NCBI RefSeq assembly: GCF_009208555.1 | Contig: NZ_WFLI01000001.1 | Span: 186,001-250,000 of the forward strand | Length of the DNA stretch: 64,000 bases | Direction: 5' to 3' | Source: Janthinobacterium violaceinigrum | GTDB taxonomy: Bacteria; Pseudomonadota; Gammaproteobacteria; Burkholderiales; Burkholderiaceae_D | Shown: in pieces, positions 49,603-58,212 of the stretch | How the letters are laid out: each line of letters begins with the position of its first letter | Numbering within the stretch: the first letter of the stretch is position 1 | The notes under the pieces: generated by a model | What the model saw: only the letters and a program-made list of their open reading frames with translations | Database searches by the model: none | Told to the model about the DNA's origin: nothing | Translations under genes and position numbers: made by a program

Positions 49603-51693
49603 ATGAACGCCATTTCCATCCCCCCTCGCGGTTCGCACCGCCATCGCGTCACTTTCTTTCCGACAACTACCTGGTTCGCGCTCATCTTGCTGCTCCTGGG
49701 CTTGCTGGCCTGCTGCGCCAGCGCCCGGGCCGCGCCTGCCGCCTCGGCCGAACTGATCAAGCGTGGCGAATATGTCGCCCGCCTGGGCGATTGCGTGGCT
49801 TGCCACACGAGTCCGAACGGCGCCCCCATGGCGGGCGGCCTGGAGCTGAAAACGCCTTTCGGCACCATTTACAGCACGAATATCACGCCCGACGCGAAGA
49901 CGGGCCTGGGCAGCTACTCGTTCGCGCAATTCGACCGCGCCATGCGCAAGGGCGTGGCGGCCGACGGCCACAACCTGTATCCGGCCATGCCCTACCCTTC
50001 CTACGCGAAGATCACACCCGACGACATGCAGGCCCTGTACGCCTACCTGCAGCGGGGCGTGGCGCCCGTGGCGCAGCAAAACCGCGAAACGGACATGAAA
50101 TGGCCGTTCAGCATGCGCTGGGGCTTGTCTCTGTGGAACGCCGTCTTCCTCGACGACGCGCCGTTCAAGCCCGACAGCGCCAAGTCGGCCGTCTGGAACC
50201 GGGGCAGCTATCTGGCCCAGGGCCTCGGCCATTGCGGCTCCTGCCACACGCCGCGCGGCGTGGCTTTCCAGGAGAAAACCATGGGCCAGGATGGCAGCAG
50301 CGGCAAGCATTACCTGTCCGGCTTCACTTTCGACGGCTGGCATGCGGTCAACCTGCGCAAACTGTGGACGCCGGCCGACATCGTGCAATTGCTCAAGACG
50401 GGCCGCAACAGCTTCGGCACGGCGGCCGGCAGCATGACGGAAGTCATCACGCACAGCACGCAGTACTTCACGGACGGCGACCTCGACGCGCTGGCGCACT
50501 ACCTGCACAGCTTGCCGGCCAAGCCGGGCGCGCCAGTGTCGCAGATCAAACCGGCGCCTGCTGTCGCGGCCAGCAACGATGCGCTGTACAACACGCGTGG
50601 CGGCCTGGGCTACCTGCAGTTTTGCGCCACCTGCCACCGCCGCGACGGCCGCGGCGTGGAAAACATCTTCCCGCCGCTGGCGCAGAACGATTCCGTGCAG
50701 TCGAAGGACGCCACTACCGTCATCCATATCGCGCTGACGGGCTGGCAGTCGGCCGTCACGCAGCATTCGCCCCGCTCGTTCGGCATGCCGTCGTATGACC
50801 GCCTGTCGGACACGGAACTGGCGGAAATCCTCACCTTCGTGCGCGGCAAGTGGGGCAACCACGGCGCGCCCGTCACGCCAGCGCAGATCGCCAAGGTGCG
50901 CAAGGAACTCAAGCTCAAGGCGCCGGATGCGGGCGGTTTCGTCACGCCCCGCTTCGCCGCCCTGTCGGCCGAACCGAATGCCAGCCAGTTGATCCACGGC
51001 ATGCAGCTGATGACGGAAACGCGCGCGCGCCTGCCGAACAACGTGGGCAACGACCTCAATTGCAGCAGCTGTCACCTGAACGGCGGCACCGTGGCCAACG
51101 GTTCGCCCTTCCTCGGCATTTCCGCCTTCTTCCCGTCGGAAGCGCCCCGTGCCGGCAAGGTCATCAGCCTGGGCGAGCGCATCAACGGCTGCTTCCGCCG
51201 CTCCATGCACGGCAAGCCGCTGCCCGTGGACGGTCCCGACCTGCAAGCCATGGTCGCCTACATCGACTGGATGAAGGGCGCCACGCAAGCGAACGACAAG
51301 GTGCCGGGACGGGGCGTGGCCAAGATCGACCGCGCACTGCTGCCCGACCCCGTGCACGGCAAGAAGGTGTATGCGGAGCAATGCGCCGTCTGCCATGGCG
51401 CGAATGGCGACGGCATCCGGGGCGCCAACGGCGAAGTGGCCTTCCCGCCGCTGTGGGGCGACCGTTCGTTCAACATCGGCGCCGGCATGGCCCGCACCTA
51501 CACGGCGGCCGGCTTCGTCAAGGCCAATATGGTGATGGGCCACGGCCAGAAATTCCCGCTGGGCCAGGGCAACCTGTCCGACCAGGATGCCGTCGACGTG
51601 GCCGAGTATTTCACCCACATGCCGCGCCCCGACTTCCCCGACAAGGTCAAGGATTGGCCGAAGGGCGGCAAACCCACCGATGCGCGCTACTGA
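49603..51693 (+). CDS. Pentahaem cytochrome c: AdhB-like tri-haem module fused to TsdA-like di-haem module, 696 aa
   Basis: One hydrophobic export signal (ALILLLLGLLACCASARA), then five CxxCH sites at residues 64, 211, 341, 487 and 594. The first three lie in a domain matching the cytochrome subunit of membrane alcohol or gluconate dehydrogenases (KRGEYVARLGDCVACHTSPNG, then YLAQGLGHCGSCHTPRG). The last two match thiosulfate dehydrogenase (TsdA): CSSCHLNGGTVANGSPFLG and LGERINGCFRRSMHGKPL, with Cys530 as the likely axial ligand of the catalytic haem. Periplasmic electron transfer linking two dehydrogenase types is inference. No dehydrogenase subunit sits beside it. Confidence 0.88.
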   Translation: MNAISIPPRGSHRHRVTFFPTTTWFALILLLLGLLACCASARAAPAASAELIKRGEYVARLGDCVACHTSPNGAPMAGGLELKTPFGTIYSTNITPDAKTGLGSYSFAQFDRAMRKGVAADGHNLYPAMPYPSYAKITPDDMQALYAYLQRGVAPVAQQNRETDMKWPFSMRWGLSLWNAVFLDDAPFKPDSAKSAVWNRGSYLAQGLGHCGSCHTPRGVAFQEKTMGQDGSSGKHYLSGFTFDGWHAVNLRKLWTPADIVQLLKTGRNSFGTAAGSMTEVITHSTQYFTDGDLDALAHYLHSLPAKPGAPVSQIKPAPAVAASNDALYNTRGGLGYLQFCATCHRRDGRGVENIFPPLAQNDSVQSKDATTVIHIALTGWQSAVTQHSPRSFGMPSYDRLSDTELAEILTFVRGKWGNHGAPVTPAQIAKVRKELKLKAPDAGGFVTPRFAALSAEPNASQLIHGMQLMTETRARLPNNVGNDLNCSSCHLNGGTVANGSPFLGISAFFPSEAPRAGKVISLGERINGCFRRSMHGKPLPVDGPDLQAMVAYIDWMKGATQANDKVPGRGVAKIDRALLPDPVHGKKVYAEQCAVCHGANGDGIRGANGEVAFPPLWGDRSFNIGAGMARTYTAAGFVKANMVMGHGQKFPLGQGNLSDQDAVDVAEYFTHMPRPDFPDKVKDWPKGGKPTDARY

Positions 51694-51752
51694 CACCCTG
51701 TTCCCCGCGTAATCTGCTACGCTCATGCCACGACCACGCCTGGGAGTCATGC

Positions 51753-52529
51753 ATGAGCAGCAACATCCATCACGCGGCAGCCGACGGCTACGCCACGGCG
51801 GCCGCCACCTACGTCAAGGGCCGGCCCGATTATCCACCCGCCGTGTCGGCCTGGCTGCACGATAGCCTGGGCCTGGCGCCGGGCGCCACCGTATTGGACC
51901 TGGGCGCCGGCACGGGCAAGTTCACGCCGCGCCTGCTGGACACGGGCTCCACCGTCATCGCCGTGGAACCCGTGCCTGCCATGCTGGCCACCCTGTCCGC
52001 AGCCTTGCCGCAAGTACAGGCCCTGTCCGGCACGGCAACGGCCATTCCCTTGCCCGATGCGTCCGTCGACGCCGTTGTCTGCGCGCAAGCCTTTCACTGG
52101 TTCGCCACCCCGGCCGCGCTCGATGAAATCCTGCGCGTGCTCAAGCCGGGCGGCAGGCTGGGCCTGGTGTGGAATCTGCGCGACGCCAGCGTGCCTTGGG
52201 TGGCCAGGCTCGACGCCATCGTCAACCGGGCCGAAGGCGACACGCCCCGTTACTACACGGGCGCCTGGCGCCAGGCCTTCCCCCACGCGGGCTTTGCGCC
52301 CTTGCAGGAAACACAATTTTCCCAGGAGCATACGGGCTCGGTCGAAGACGTGCTGTTCAACCGGGTGCGCTCGACCAGTTTTATCGCCGCCCTGCCGCCG
52401 CAGGAGCGCCAGCGCATCGACGACGAGATCCGCAAGCTGGTCGCCTCGGAACCGGCCTTGCGGGACCGGGACAGCATCAGCGTGCCCTACCTGACGGCCG
52501 CCTTCGTGGCGCAAAAACAGGCGGCATAG
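51753..52529 (+). CDS. SAM-dependent methyltransferase (class I), 258 aa
   Basis: SAM motif VLDLGAGTGKFTPRLL, acidic VIAVEPV, motif IV ASVDAVVCAQAFHWF and post-motif LRVLKPGGRLGLVWN. The HWF and NLRD features are those of the UbiE/Coq5-related Methyltransf_11 group. Start ATG 51753 after GGGAG. The next gene begins directly after its stop, so the two are co-transcribed. Substrate unknown. Confidence 0.88.
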   Translation: MSSNIHHAAADGYATAAATYVKGRPDYPPAVSAWLHDSLGLAPGATVLDLGAGTGKFTPRLLDTGSTVIAVEPVPAMLATLSAALPQVQALSGTATAIPLPDASVDAVVCAQAFHWFATPAALDEILRVLKPGGRLGLVWNLRDASVPWVARLDAIVNRAEGDTPRYYTGAWRQAFPHAGFAPLQETQFSQEHTGSVEDVLFNRVRSTSFIAALPPQERQRIDDEIRKLVASEPALRDRDSISVPYLTAAFVAQKQAA

Positions 52530-53819
52530 ATGCCAACCGGGAAAAATGGCGAACAGCCCGCAGCCACGTCCGACACCTGGCTGGGCAAGCTGGGCCCTGG
52601 CTTGATCACGGGCGCGGCCGACGACGATCCCAGCGGCATCGCCACGTATTCGCAGGCGGGCGCCCAGTTCGGCTTCGGCATGCTGTGGACCGTGTGCCTG
52701 ACTTTTCCTTTGATGCTGGGCATCCAGGTCATCAGCGCCAAGATAGGCCGGGTCAGCGGCCATGGCCTGGCGACGAATATCCGCCGCCACTATCCCCGCT
52801 CCTTGCTGTATGCCATCGTCGGCTTGCTGCTGCTGGCCAATGTCATCAACATCGCCGCCGACGTGGCCGCCATGGGCGATGCCTTGACCCTGATCATCGG
52901 CGGCCCGCCCCACCTGTACGCCGTGGGCTTCGGCCTGCTGTCCCTGCTGCTGCAAGTGTTCATTCCCTATCAGAAGTACGTGCGCATCCTGAAATGGCTG
53001 ACCCTGGGCTTGCTGGCCTATGTGGCCACCGTGCTGACCGTGCATATTCCGTGGGGCGAAGTGGCGCTGCGCACCGTCTGGCCCCAGCTGGCCTGGTCGG
53101 CCGCGTCGGTGACCATGATCGTGGCCGTGTTCGGCACCACGATCAGCCCCTATCTGTTTTTCTGGCAGGCATCGCAGGAAGTGGAAGACTTGCAGGCCGA
53201 TTCCAGCGCGCAAGCCTTGCGCCGCACGCCCGAGCAGGCGCCTCGGCAGTTCCAGCGCATCAAGATGGACACGGCCATCGGCATGGGCTTTTCCAACCTG
53301 GTGGCGTTCTTCATCATGCTGACGACGGCCGTGACCCTGGGCGCGCAAGGCATCACGCATATCGACACATCGGCCCAGGCCGCTTCCGCCCTGCGTCCCA
53401 TTGCGGGCGAGTTCGCGTTTGCCCTGTTCAGCCTGGGCATCATCGGCACGGGCTTGCTGGCCATACCCGTGTTGGCAGGCTCTGCCGCCTATGCCATGGC
53501 CGGCGCCTTTCACTGGAAAAGCAGCCTGGAACTGGCGCCCCGGGCCGCCAAGAAGTTCTACGGCATCATCGTTACGTCCACCGTGATCGGCGCGGCCCTG
53601 TGCTTCACGCCGCTCGACCCCATCAAGGCCCTGTACTGGAGCGCCGTCATCAACGGCGTCATTTCCGTGCCCATCATGGCCCTGATGATGGTGATGGCCT
53701 CGCGCCCCGCCATCATGGGCTCGCTCACCATTTCGCGCCGCCTGCGGGCGCTGGGCTGGCTGTCCACCGTCGTCATGGCGACGGCCGTGCTGGCCATGTT
53801 TGCCACCATGGCCTTCTGA
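52530..53819 (+). CDS. NRAMP-family divalent metal transporter homologue with altered motifs, 429 aa
   Basis: About eleven membrane helices in NRAMP order. TM1 reads DDDPSGIATYSQAG, and TM6 reads VFGTTISPYLFFWQASQEVE. Canonical NRAMP metal sites use DPGN and MPH, so both are changed (DPSG, TISPY), as in NRAMP-related branches. The substrate may differ from Mn2+/Fe2+. Starts immediately after the methyltransferase stop. Convergent with an SDR gene (3 bp between). Confidence 0.85.
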   Translation: MPTGKNGEQPAATSDTWLGKLGPGLITGAADDDPSGIATYSQAGAQFGFGMLWTVCLTFPLMLGIQVISAKIGRVSGHGLATNIRRHYPRSLLYAIVGLLLLANVINIAADVAAMGDALTLIIGGPPHLYAVGFGLLSLLLQVFIPYQKYVRILKWLTLGLLAYVATVLTVHIPWGEVALRTVWPQLAWSAASVTMIVAVFGTTISPYLFFWQASQEVEDLQADSSAQALRRTPEQAPRQFQRIKMDTAIGMGFSNLVAFFIMLTTAVTLGAQGITHIDTSAQAASALRPIAGEFAFALFSLGIIGTGLLAIPVLAGSAAYAMAGAFHWKSSLELAPRAAKKFYGIIVTSTVIGAALCFTPLDPIKALYWSAVINGVISVPIMALMMVMASRPAIMGSLTISRRLRALGWLSTVVMATAVLAMFATMAF

Positions 53820-53822
53820 GCG

Positions 53823-54617
53823 CTACGCCGTCTTCGGCTTGAGCATGCCTTCCACGATGCCCAGCACGGTCTGGCGGGGCAACAGGCGCGGCAGCCAGGC
53901 CAGCAGCCGGTTGGGCCGCCCCGCCACGTGGCTGCTGCGGCCCCGGTCCAGCGCGCGCAGCGCTTCATCGACCACGGCTTGCGGCGCCATGCGCCGGCCC
54001 ACGGCCGCTTCAGGCGCGGCCACCACGTCAAAGAAGGGCGTATCCGTCGCGCCGGGGCACAGGGCCAGCACGCGCACGCCGCGGCGGCGGTTTTCCGCCC
54101 ACAGCGCTTCCGAAAACGACAGCACGAAGGCCTTGCAGGCGCCATACACGGCCATGTAGGGATCGGGTTGCAGGGCCGCCGTGGACGCCACGTTGATGAT
54201 GGCGCCCCGTCCCTGGGCCAGCATGTGCGGCAAGGCGCGGTGCGTGAGTTCCATGAGGGCCGAGCAATTGACGGCGACCTCAAGCGTCTGGCGCGCCAGG
54301 CCGATGCTCTCGAACCTGCCATGCGTGGCAAAACCCGCGTTATTGATCAGCACATCGGGCGGCATGCCCAGCGCGCAGGCCCGCGCGTACGCCTCGCTGG
54401 CGGCGCCAGGCTGGCCCAGGTCGGCCACCAGCGCATGGGCGCGGATGCCGTGGCGCCGGGAAAGGTCGGCCGCGAGGCTGTCGAGCACGGCGCCGGAGCG
54501 GGCCAGCAGCAGCACGTGGGCGCCGCGCGCGGCCAGGGTTTGCGCAAAGACGCGGCCGATGCCGGACGAGGCGCCCGTGATCAGCACGGTTTGATTGGTA
54601 TAGTTGAAGGCGGTCAT
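53823..54617 (-). CDS. Short-chain dehydrogenase, 264 aa
   Basis: Classical SDR: TGASSGIGRVFAQTL, VLINNAGFA, Ser in NVASTAALQ and YGACK (YxxxK). C-terminal ~40 residues lie beyond the core and carry two basic-hydrophobic segments. Start ATG 54617. Its promoter has a MerR-type 19/20-bp spacer, and the divergent gene is a MerR regulator, so it is probably the regulator's target. Substrate unknown. Confidence 0.9.
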   Translation of the reverse strand: MTAFNYTNQTVLITGASSGIGRVFAQTLAARGAHVLLLARSGAVLDSLAADLSRRHGIRAHALVADLGQPGAASEAYARACALGMPPDVLINNAGFATHGRFESIGLARQTLEVAVNCSALMELTHRALPHMLAQGRGAIINVASTAALQPDPYMAVYGACKAFVLSFSEALWAENRRRGVRVLALCPGATDTPFFDVVAAPEAAVGRRMAPQAVVDEALRALDRGRSSHVAGRPNRLLAWLPRLLPRQTVLGIVEGMLKPKTA

Positions 54618-54646
54618 GGCAATTGAATCGTAGTGAAGAGGATTTC

Positions 54647-54678
54647 ACTGTAAACTGTGGTCTTTAGTCCACGGTCAA
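54647..54678 (-). promoter_or_regulatory. MerR-type promoter of the SDR gene
   Basis: Minus strand TTGACC (54678-54673), spacer with dyad GTGGACT-AA-AGACCAC, then TACAGT (54652-54647, 20-bp spacer) or TTACAG (19 bp). The long spacer and dyad mark MerR-family control, most likely by the divergent gene at 54772. Confidence 0.7.
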
Positions 54679-54771
54679 GCGTGAATCGTAAAAAAGTGCG
54701 CATGCCTGCGTTGCACATGCCTTGCCCTGCACATTTTCGCGGTCCACAAATGAAGAGAAAGTCAAAAAACC

Positions 54772-55158
54772 ATGCGCATCGGTGAAATCACCCGCCTGAC
54801 GGGCGTCAGCAAGGACACGGTGCGCTTCTACGAGCGCCAGGGCTTATTGGACGAAGCGCCGCAGCCGGGTATGACGAATAACTACAAGGAATATTCGGCG
54901 CAAGCCGTGCGGCGCATCGAGCTGATCGGCCACGCCAAGGCCCTGGGGTTTACCTTGAAGGAAATCGCCGAAGTGATTGCCGTCTGGCAGGAAAATACCC
55001 TCGATGCGGCCACCAAGCGGAGCATGCTGGAAATTAAAATTGCCCAGATCGATGACAAAGCCCGCTCGATGGCCGTGCTGCGCGCCGGCCTCGTCGATGC
55101 GCTGGCCAAGGTGGAGACAGGCTGCGACGACGCGGCGCCAGTGCATACACAAGGATAA
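54772..55158 (+). CDS. MerR family regulator, 128 aa
   Basis: MRIGEITRLTGVSKDTVRFYERQGLLDEAP is the MerR DNA-binding domain; the rest is the dimer helix. Only one Cys in a short C-terminus (ETGCDDAAP), so no metal site of CueR/CadR kind is evident. Divergent from the SDR gene with a MerR-type promoter between. Followed 3 bp later by the SMI1/KNR4 gene. Confidence 0.87.
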   Translation: MRIGEITRLTGVSKDTVRFYERQGLLDEAPQPGMTNNYKEYSAQAVRRIELIGHAKALGFTLKEIAEVIAVWQENTLDAATKRSMLEIKIAQIDDKARSMAVLRAGLVDALAKVETGCDDAAPVHTQG

Positions 55159-55161
55159 TCA

Positions 55162-55827
55162 ATGAACCATTCAATCGCTAACTACTACACGCAATACCGC
55201 CACCTGGCCATCGAGGGCGCCAAGCCGCCGCCTACGGCGCAGCAGATCGCCGCCATCGAAACCCTGCTGGAAGCCCCGCTGCCGCCCGCTTTCCTTGCCT
55301 TCCTGCAGGCGGCCAACGGCGCCTGGTTCGATTACACCTGCGATGTGCCGGACGGTAATGGCGGCGTGGAAAAGATGGGCTTCAATACCTTTTTCAGCGC
55401 CGACGAAGGAGATTTCTGCGATGAAACCCTGGTGGGCGAAATCCGCGCGGCGCGCCAGCACACGGCCATGCCCCCGAAAATCCTGCCCTTCGCCCGCGAT
55501 GGCGGCAATTCCATGGTCTACCTGGACTTGACGGAAGACGGCGGCGGCCGCGTGCTGGCCTATGTGCAGGAGTTGCCGGAATGGACGGGCAAGCGCGCCC
55601 ACGGTTTCATCGAGCTGGCGCCCTCGTTCGACGCCTGGCTGGACAGCCTGTACATCGACAGGGAAACGGTGCTCGACGAACTCGAGCACAGCGTCTCTGA
55701 ACCCTCCCACTTGGAAGCGATGGCGCAGTGGCTCGATATCGGCATGCCCGCCTGGCGACGCGACGCGGGCATCGCTGCCTTGTTTGCTCTGAAACAAGTC
55801 GAATTGTGCGCTAGCGAACAGGACTAG
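55162..55827 (+). CDS. SMI1/KNR4 family protein, 221 aa
   Basis: The N-terminal part (AAIETLLEAPLPPAFLAFLQAANGAWF, then FAR DGGNSMVYLDLTEDGGGRV split across strands, then SFDAWLDSL) has the SMI1/KNR4 layout of P-x-x-Y/F-x-x-F and GN-x-x-YLD. In bacteria this fold is common in immunity proteins against polymorphic toxins. No toxin beside it. AAGGAT before ATG 55162; it may be co-transcribed with the MerR gene. Confidence 0.8.
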   Translation: MNHSIANYYTQYRHLAIEGAKPPPTAQQIAAIETLLEAPLPPAFLAFLQAANGAWFDYTCDVPDGNGGVEKMGFNTFFSADEGDFCDETLVGEIRAARQHTAMPPKILPFARDGGNSMVYLDLTEDGGGRVLAYVQELPEWTGKRAHGFIELAPSFDAWLDSLYIDRETVLDELEHSVSEPSHLEAMAQWLDIGMPAWRRDAGIAALFALKQVELCASEQD

Positions 55828-55927
55828 TCCTACGGGCATGGCCGCGACGGTCCTATTCGTGTGCGCAGGCTGGTGGCTTAACATTGTCATCAGCTTATAG
55901 AAAAAACCACACTTGAAAGGATTTTCC

Positions 55928-56479
55928 ATGCCCATCTCCACCACCAGTTCCCGCACGCCTTTCCTGAAAAGCGTGGCCATCGGCGCCGCCGTGGCGCTGC
56001 TGAGCGGCATCGCCATCAGCAGCATTGCCGCCGCCGTACCCGCCGCTTACGACAGGCAATTCCTCAGCAAGGCTGCCGACGCTGGCAGCACGGAAATTGC
56101 TGCCAGCAAAGTGGCGCAAAGCAAGAGCAGCAATGAGGAGGTGAAGAAGTTCGCCGACGCCATGGTGAGCGGCCACACGACAGTGGCGGAGGAACTGAAA
56201 CAGCTGGCCAGCAGCAAGCAGATCGAGGTCAGCGACCAGCCGGCCGCGAAGCACAAGGCGCAAATCGACAAGCTGGGCCGCCTGGAAGGCCCGCAATTCG
56301 ACAAGGAATATGCGGCCAGCATCGGCGTGGCCGCGCACAAGGACGCCGTGAAACTGTTTACGGATGCCAGCCAGAAGGCCAGCGACCCTGACATCAAGGC
56401 CTTTGCCGCCAAGACCTTGCCGGCGTTGCAACACCATCTGGAAATGGCGAACGCCTTGCACGCGGCGCTGGCGAAATAG
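55928..56479 (+). CDS. Exported DUF4142 protein, 183 aa
   Basis: Signal peptide (SVAIGAAVALLSGIAISSIAAA) and a helical ferritin-like DUF4142 domain, with the conserved pattern EEVKKFADAMVSGHTTVAEELKQLA and LPALQHHLEMANAL. Family members sit in the periplasm with unknown function, often stress-induced. Start 55928 after AAAGGAT. Ends before a strong hairpin terminator. Confidence 0.87.
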   Translation: MPISTTSSRTPFLKSVAIGAAVALLSGIAISSIAAAVPAAYDRQFLSKAADAGSTEIAASKVAQSKSSNEEVKKFADAMVSGHTTVAEELKQLASSKQIEVSDQPAAKHKAQIDKLGRLEGPQFDKEYAASIGVAAHKDAVKLFTDASQKASDPDIKAFAAKTLPALQHHLEMANALHAALAK

Positions 56480-56506
56480 ACTGCAGTAAGACGGCAGTAC
56501 GCAGGG

Positions 56507-56541
56507 AAATACTTGCCGTACGTGCTGTACGGCAAGTATTT
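56507..56541 (+). terminator. Strong stem-loop after the DUF4142 gene
   Basis: Perfect 15-bp arms AAATACTTGCCGTAC and GTACGGCAAGTATTT around GTGCT, 28 bp after the stop. Confidence 0.8.
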
Positions 56542-56593
56542 CTGCTCTTGACATACAATGCGGCAACTTCGTTTTCGGCCTTGCCATGACCTC

Positions 56594-56974
56594 ATGCAGC
56601 TACTCAAGAAAACCGGCCTGATCGCCGCCGCCATCCTGTTCGCCATCCTGCTGGCAGGCTGGCTGTTCATCAAGGTGAGCGCGGCGCGCAATGCCACCGT
56701 GTATGCCCAGAAGTGGAACGACCAGGGCACGTGCGTGATCAAGACCTATGTGCCCCACTACGGCGATGGCGTACCGCAGAACATCGTGCGCGCGCTGAGC
56801 ACGACGACCTTCTTCCGCGTCTACCACAAGGATGGAACCTTGCTGGAAAGCACAGAATGGGTGCTGGACATGCACGAAGACGGCATCCTCGACTATGCGC
56901 GCTGGGGCCAGAACCGTGCCATCTATCCCACCGACCTGGGCTACGAAGGCTGGACCTTGCCCGAGTGCGCGTGA
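56594..56974 (+). CDS. Membrane-anchored hypothetical protein, 126 aa
   Basis: A single N-terminal helix (GLIAAAILFAILLAGWLFIKV) and a soluble domain with two Cys (GTCVIKTY and LPECA) that could pair outside the cytoplasm. Start 56594 chosen (MQLLKKTG); an upstream frame starts at 56558. Not recognised. Followed 13 bp later by another unknown gene. Confidence 0.65.
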   Translation: MQLLKKTGLIAAAILFAILLAGWLFIKVSAARNATVYAQKWNDQGTCVIKTYVPHYGDGVPQNIVRALSTTTFFRVYHKDGTLLESTEWVLDMHEDGILDYARWGQNRAIYPTDLGYEGWTLPECA

Positions 56975-56987
56975 AAGGGACGTCACC

Positions 56988-57419
56988 ATGCAACAGCAAA
57001 AAGGACTGCGCGGCCCCTGGAGCGATGCCCTCTACGTTCCCACCTTGCACCATTTCCTCGGTCCTTTCGACGTGTATGACCGTGAAGAAACTCTGGGCGT
57101 GGAGCTCGATGGCTGGGACATGAACGACCCTGCCCAGCGCGCGGCGCTGATACGGCGCGACATCACGTCGCAATACAAGGAACTCGGCTACCGCCACCGC
57201 CATGCGCTGGTGGCCGTCCTGGCGCAGGCGCTGCAAGACCCCGCCTACGATTTCCAGGCCATCCTCGAACATGACCCCGAAAGCACGTATGCCCTGCCCT
57301 GTCGATGGGATGAAATGGCCGACCCGCGCGCCTTCTTTGCCGACATTTACCGGCTGGTGCAGCAGGAGTGGTGCGACGACCTGGCCCGCGCGGCGGCGGA
57401 AGACCCGGCCACCTGGTAA
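56988..57419 (+). CDS. Hypothetical soluble protein, 143 aa
   Basis: Starts at ATG 56988 after GAAAGGGACG. No signal or membrane segment. Pattern RHRHALVAVLAQALQDPAYDF and DPRAFFADIYRLVQQEWCDDL; acidic. Possibly a small conserved protein of immunity type, but unrecognised. Confidence 0.65.
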   Translation: MQQQKGLRGPWSDALYVPTLHHFLGPFDVYDREETLGVELDGWDMNDPAQRAALIRRDITSQYKELGYRHRHALVAVLAQALQDPAYDFQAILEHDPESTYALPCRWDEMADPRAFFADIYRLVQQEWCDDLARAAAEDPATW

Positions 57420-57681
57420 AACATCCGCACGCCGCACCAGGCCGCGCCGCGCCGCCTGCACCGGGCCGTTACCTTCAGTGACCAGCGCATGCTGACAGTT
57501 TTCAGCACATAGTTTTCGTCGCCCTCTACACCCATGCTTGCGCCAGCTGCTTGCCGCCGGCCGCGCTCCAGCTGTGCGGGTCATCGTCCTGCGACACGCG
57601 GGGCGCGGTGTACAAAATCAGTGGTGACCGGCAGCGGCAGGCGCATCGGCGGCCTGGCTCAACGGCGACAGCCGCGATAAG

Positions 57682-58113
57682 TCAATGCAGTTCGGTATGG
57701 CAAGCGCAGTCGTGGCCGCTGGCCGCCTCGGACAGGTTTTGCAGGATGGCGCAGTCTTGCGACGGCTTGGGCTGGTCGCACTGGTGGCGCAAGGTCACTA
57801 GCTGCTGCTGCAAGGTTTGCAGATTCGCCATCTGCTCGGCGATGCGCAGTATATGGTGGTCGAGCAATTCATTGACGCTCTGGCAGCCCTCGGCCGGGTT
57901 GTTCTTAAATTCCAGCAAGGCGCGGATATCCGTCAAGCCGATCTGCAGCGAGCGGCAATGGCGGATGAATTGCAGCCGTTCCTGGTGCTCTTCCCGGTAT
58001 TCGCGGTAGCCGGCGCTGTTGCGGCCCGGTTCCTGCAGCAAGCCCGCCTTTTCATAGTAACGCACGGTTTCCACGTCACAATCTGTCCGTTTGGCCAGTT
58101 CTCCGATACGCAT
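57682..58113 (-). CDS. cadR: CadR/PbrR-type Cd(II)/Pb(II)-responsive regulator, 143 aa
   Basis: MerR HTH (RIGELAKRTDCDVETVRYYEKAGLL), dimer helix, and the metal Cys triad of the CadR/PbrR group: Cys in NPAEGCQSVNELL, RHQCDQ and PSQDCAIL, plus the C-terminal CACHTELH. Divergent from the cadA gene across a 19-bp-spacer promoter with a perfect dyad. It activates cadA when metal binds. Confidence 0.95.
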   Translation of the reverse strand: MRIGELAKRTDCDVETVRYYEKAGLLQEPGRNSAGYREYREEHQERLQFIRHCRSLQIGLTDIRALLEFKNNPAEGCQSVNELLDHHILRIAEQMANLQTLQQQLVTLRHQCDQPKPSQDCAILQNLSEAASGHDCACHTELH

Positions 58114-58149
58114 GGCATCTCCTTTTTCATTCCAACTTGCAAATTCCGC

Positions 58150-58180
58150 TTGACCCTGTAGCGGCTACAGGGTTTCTAAT
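58150..58180 (+). promoter_or_regulatory. CadR-controlled promoter of cadA
   Basis: TTGACC, 19-bp spacer, TCTAAT. The spacer region holds the perfect palindrome ACCCTGTAG-CGG-CTACAGGGT (58153-58173), the typical CadR/PbrR operator. Confidence 0.95.
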
Positions 58181-58212
58181 GGAAGCATACACGAATCCTG
58201 AAGGATGATGCG

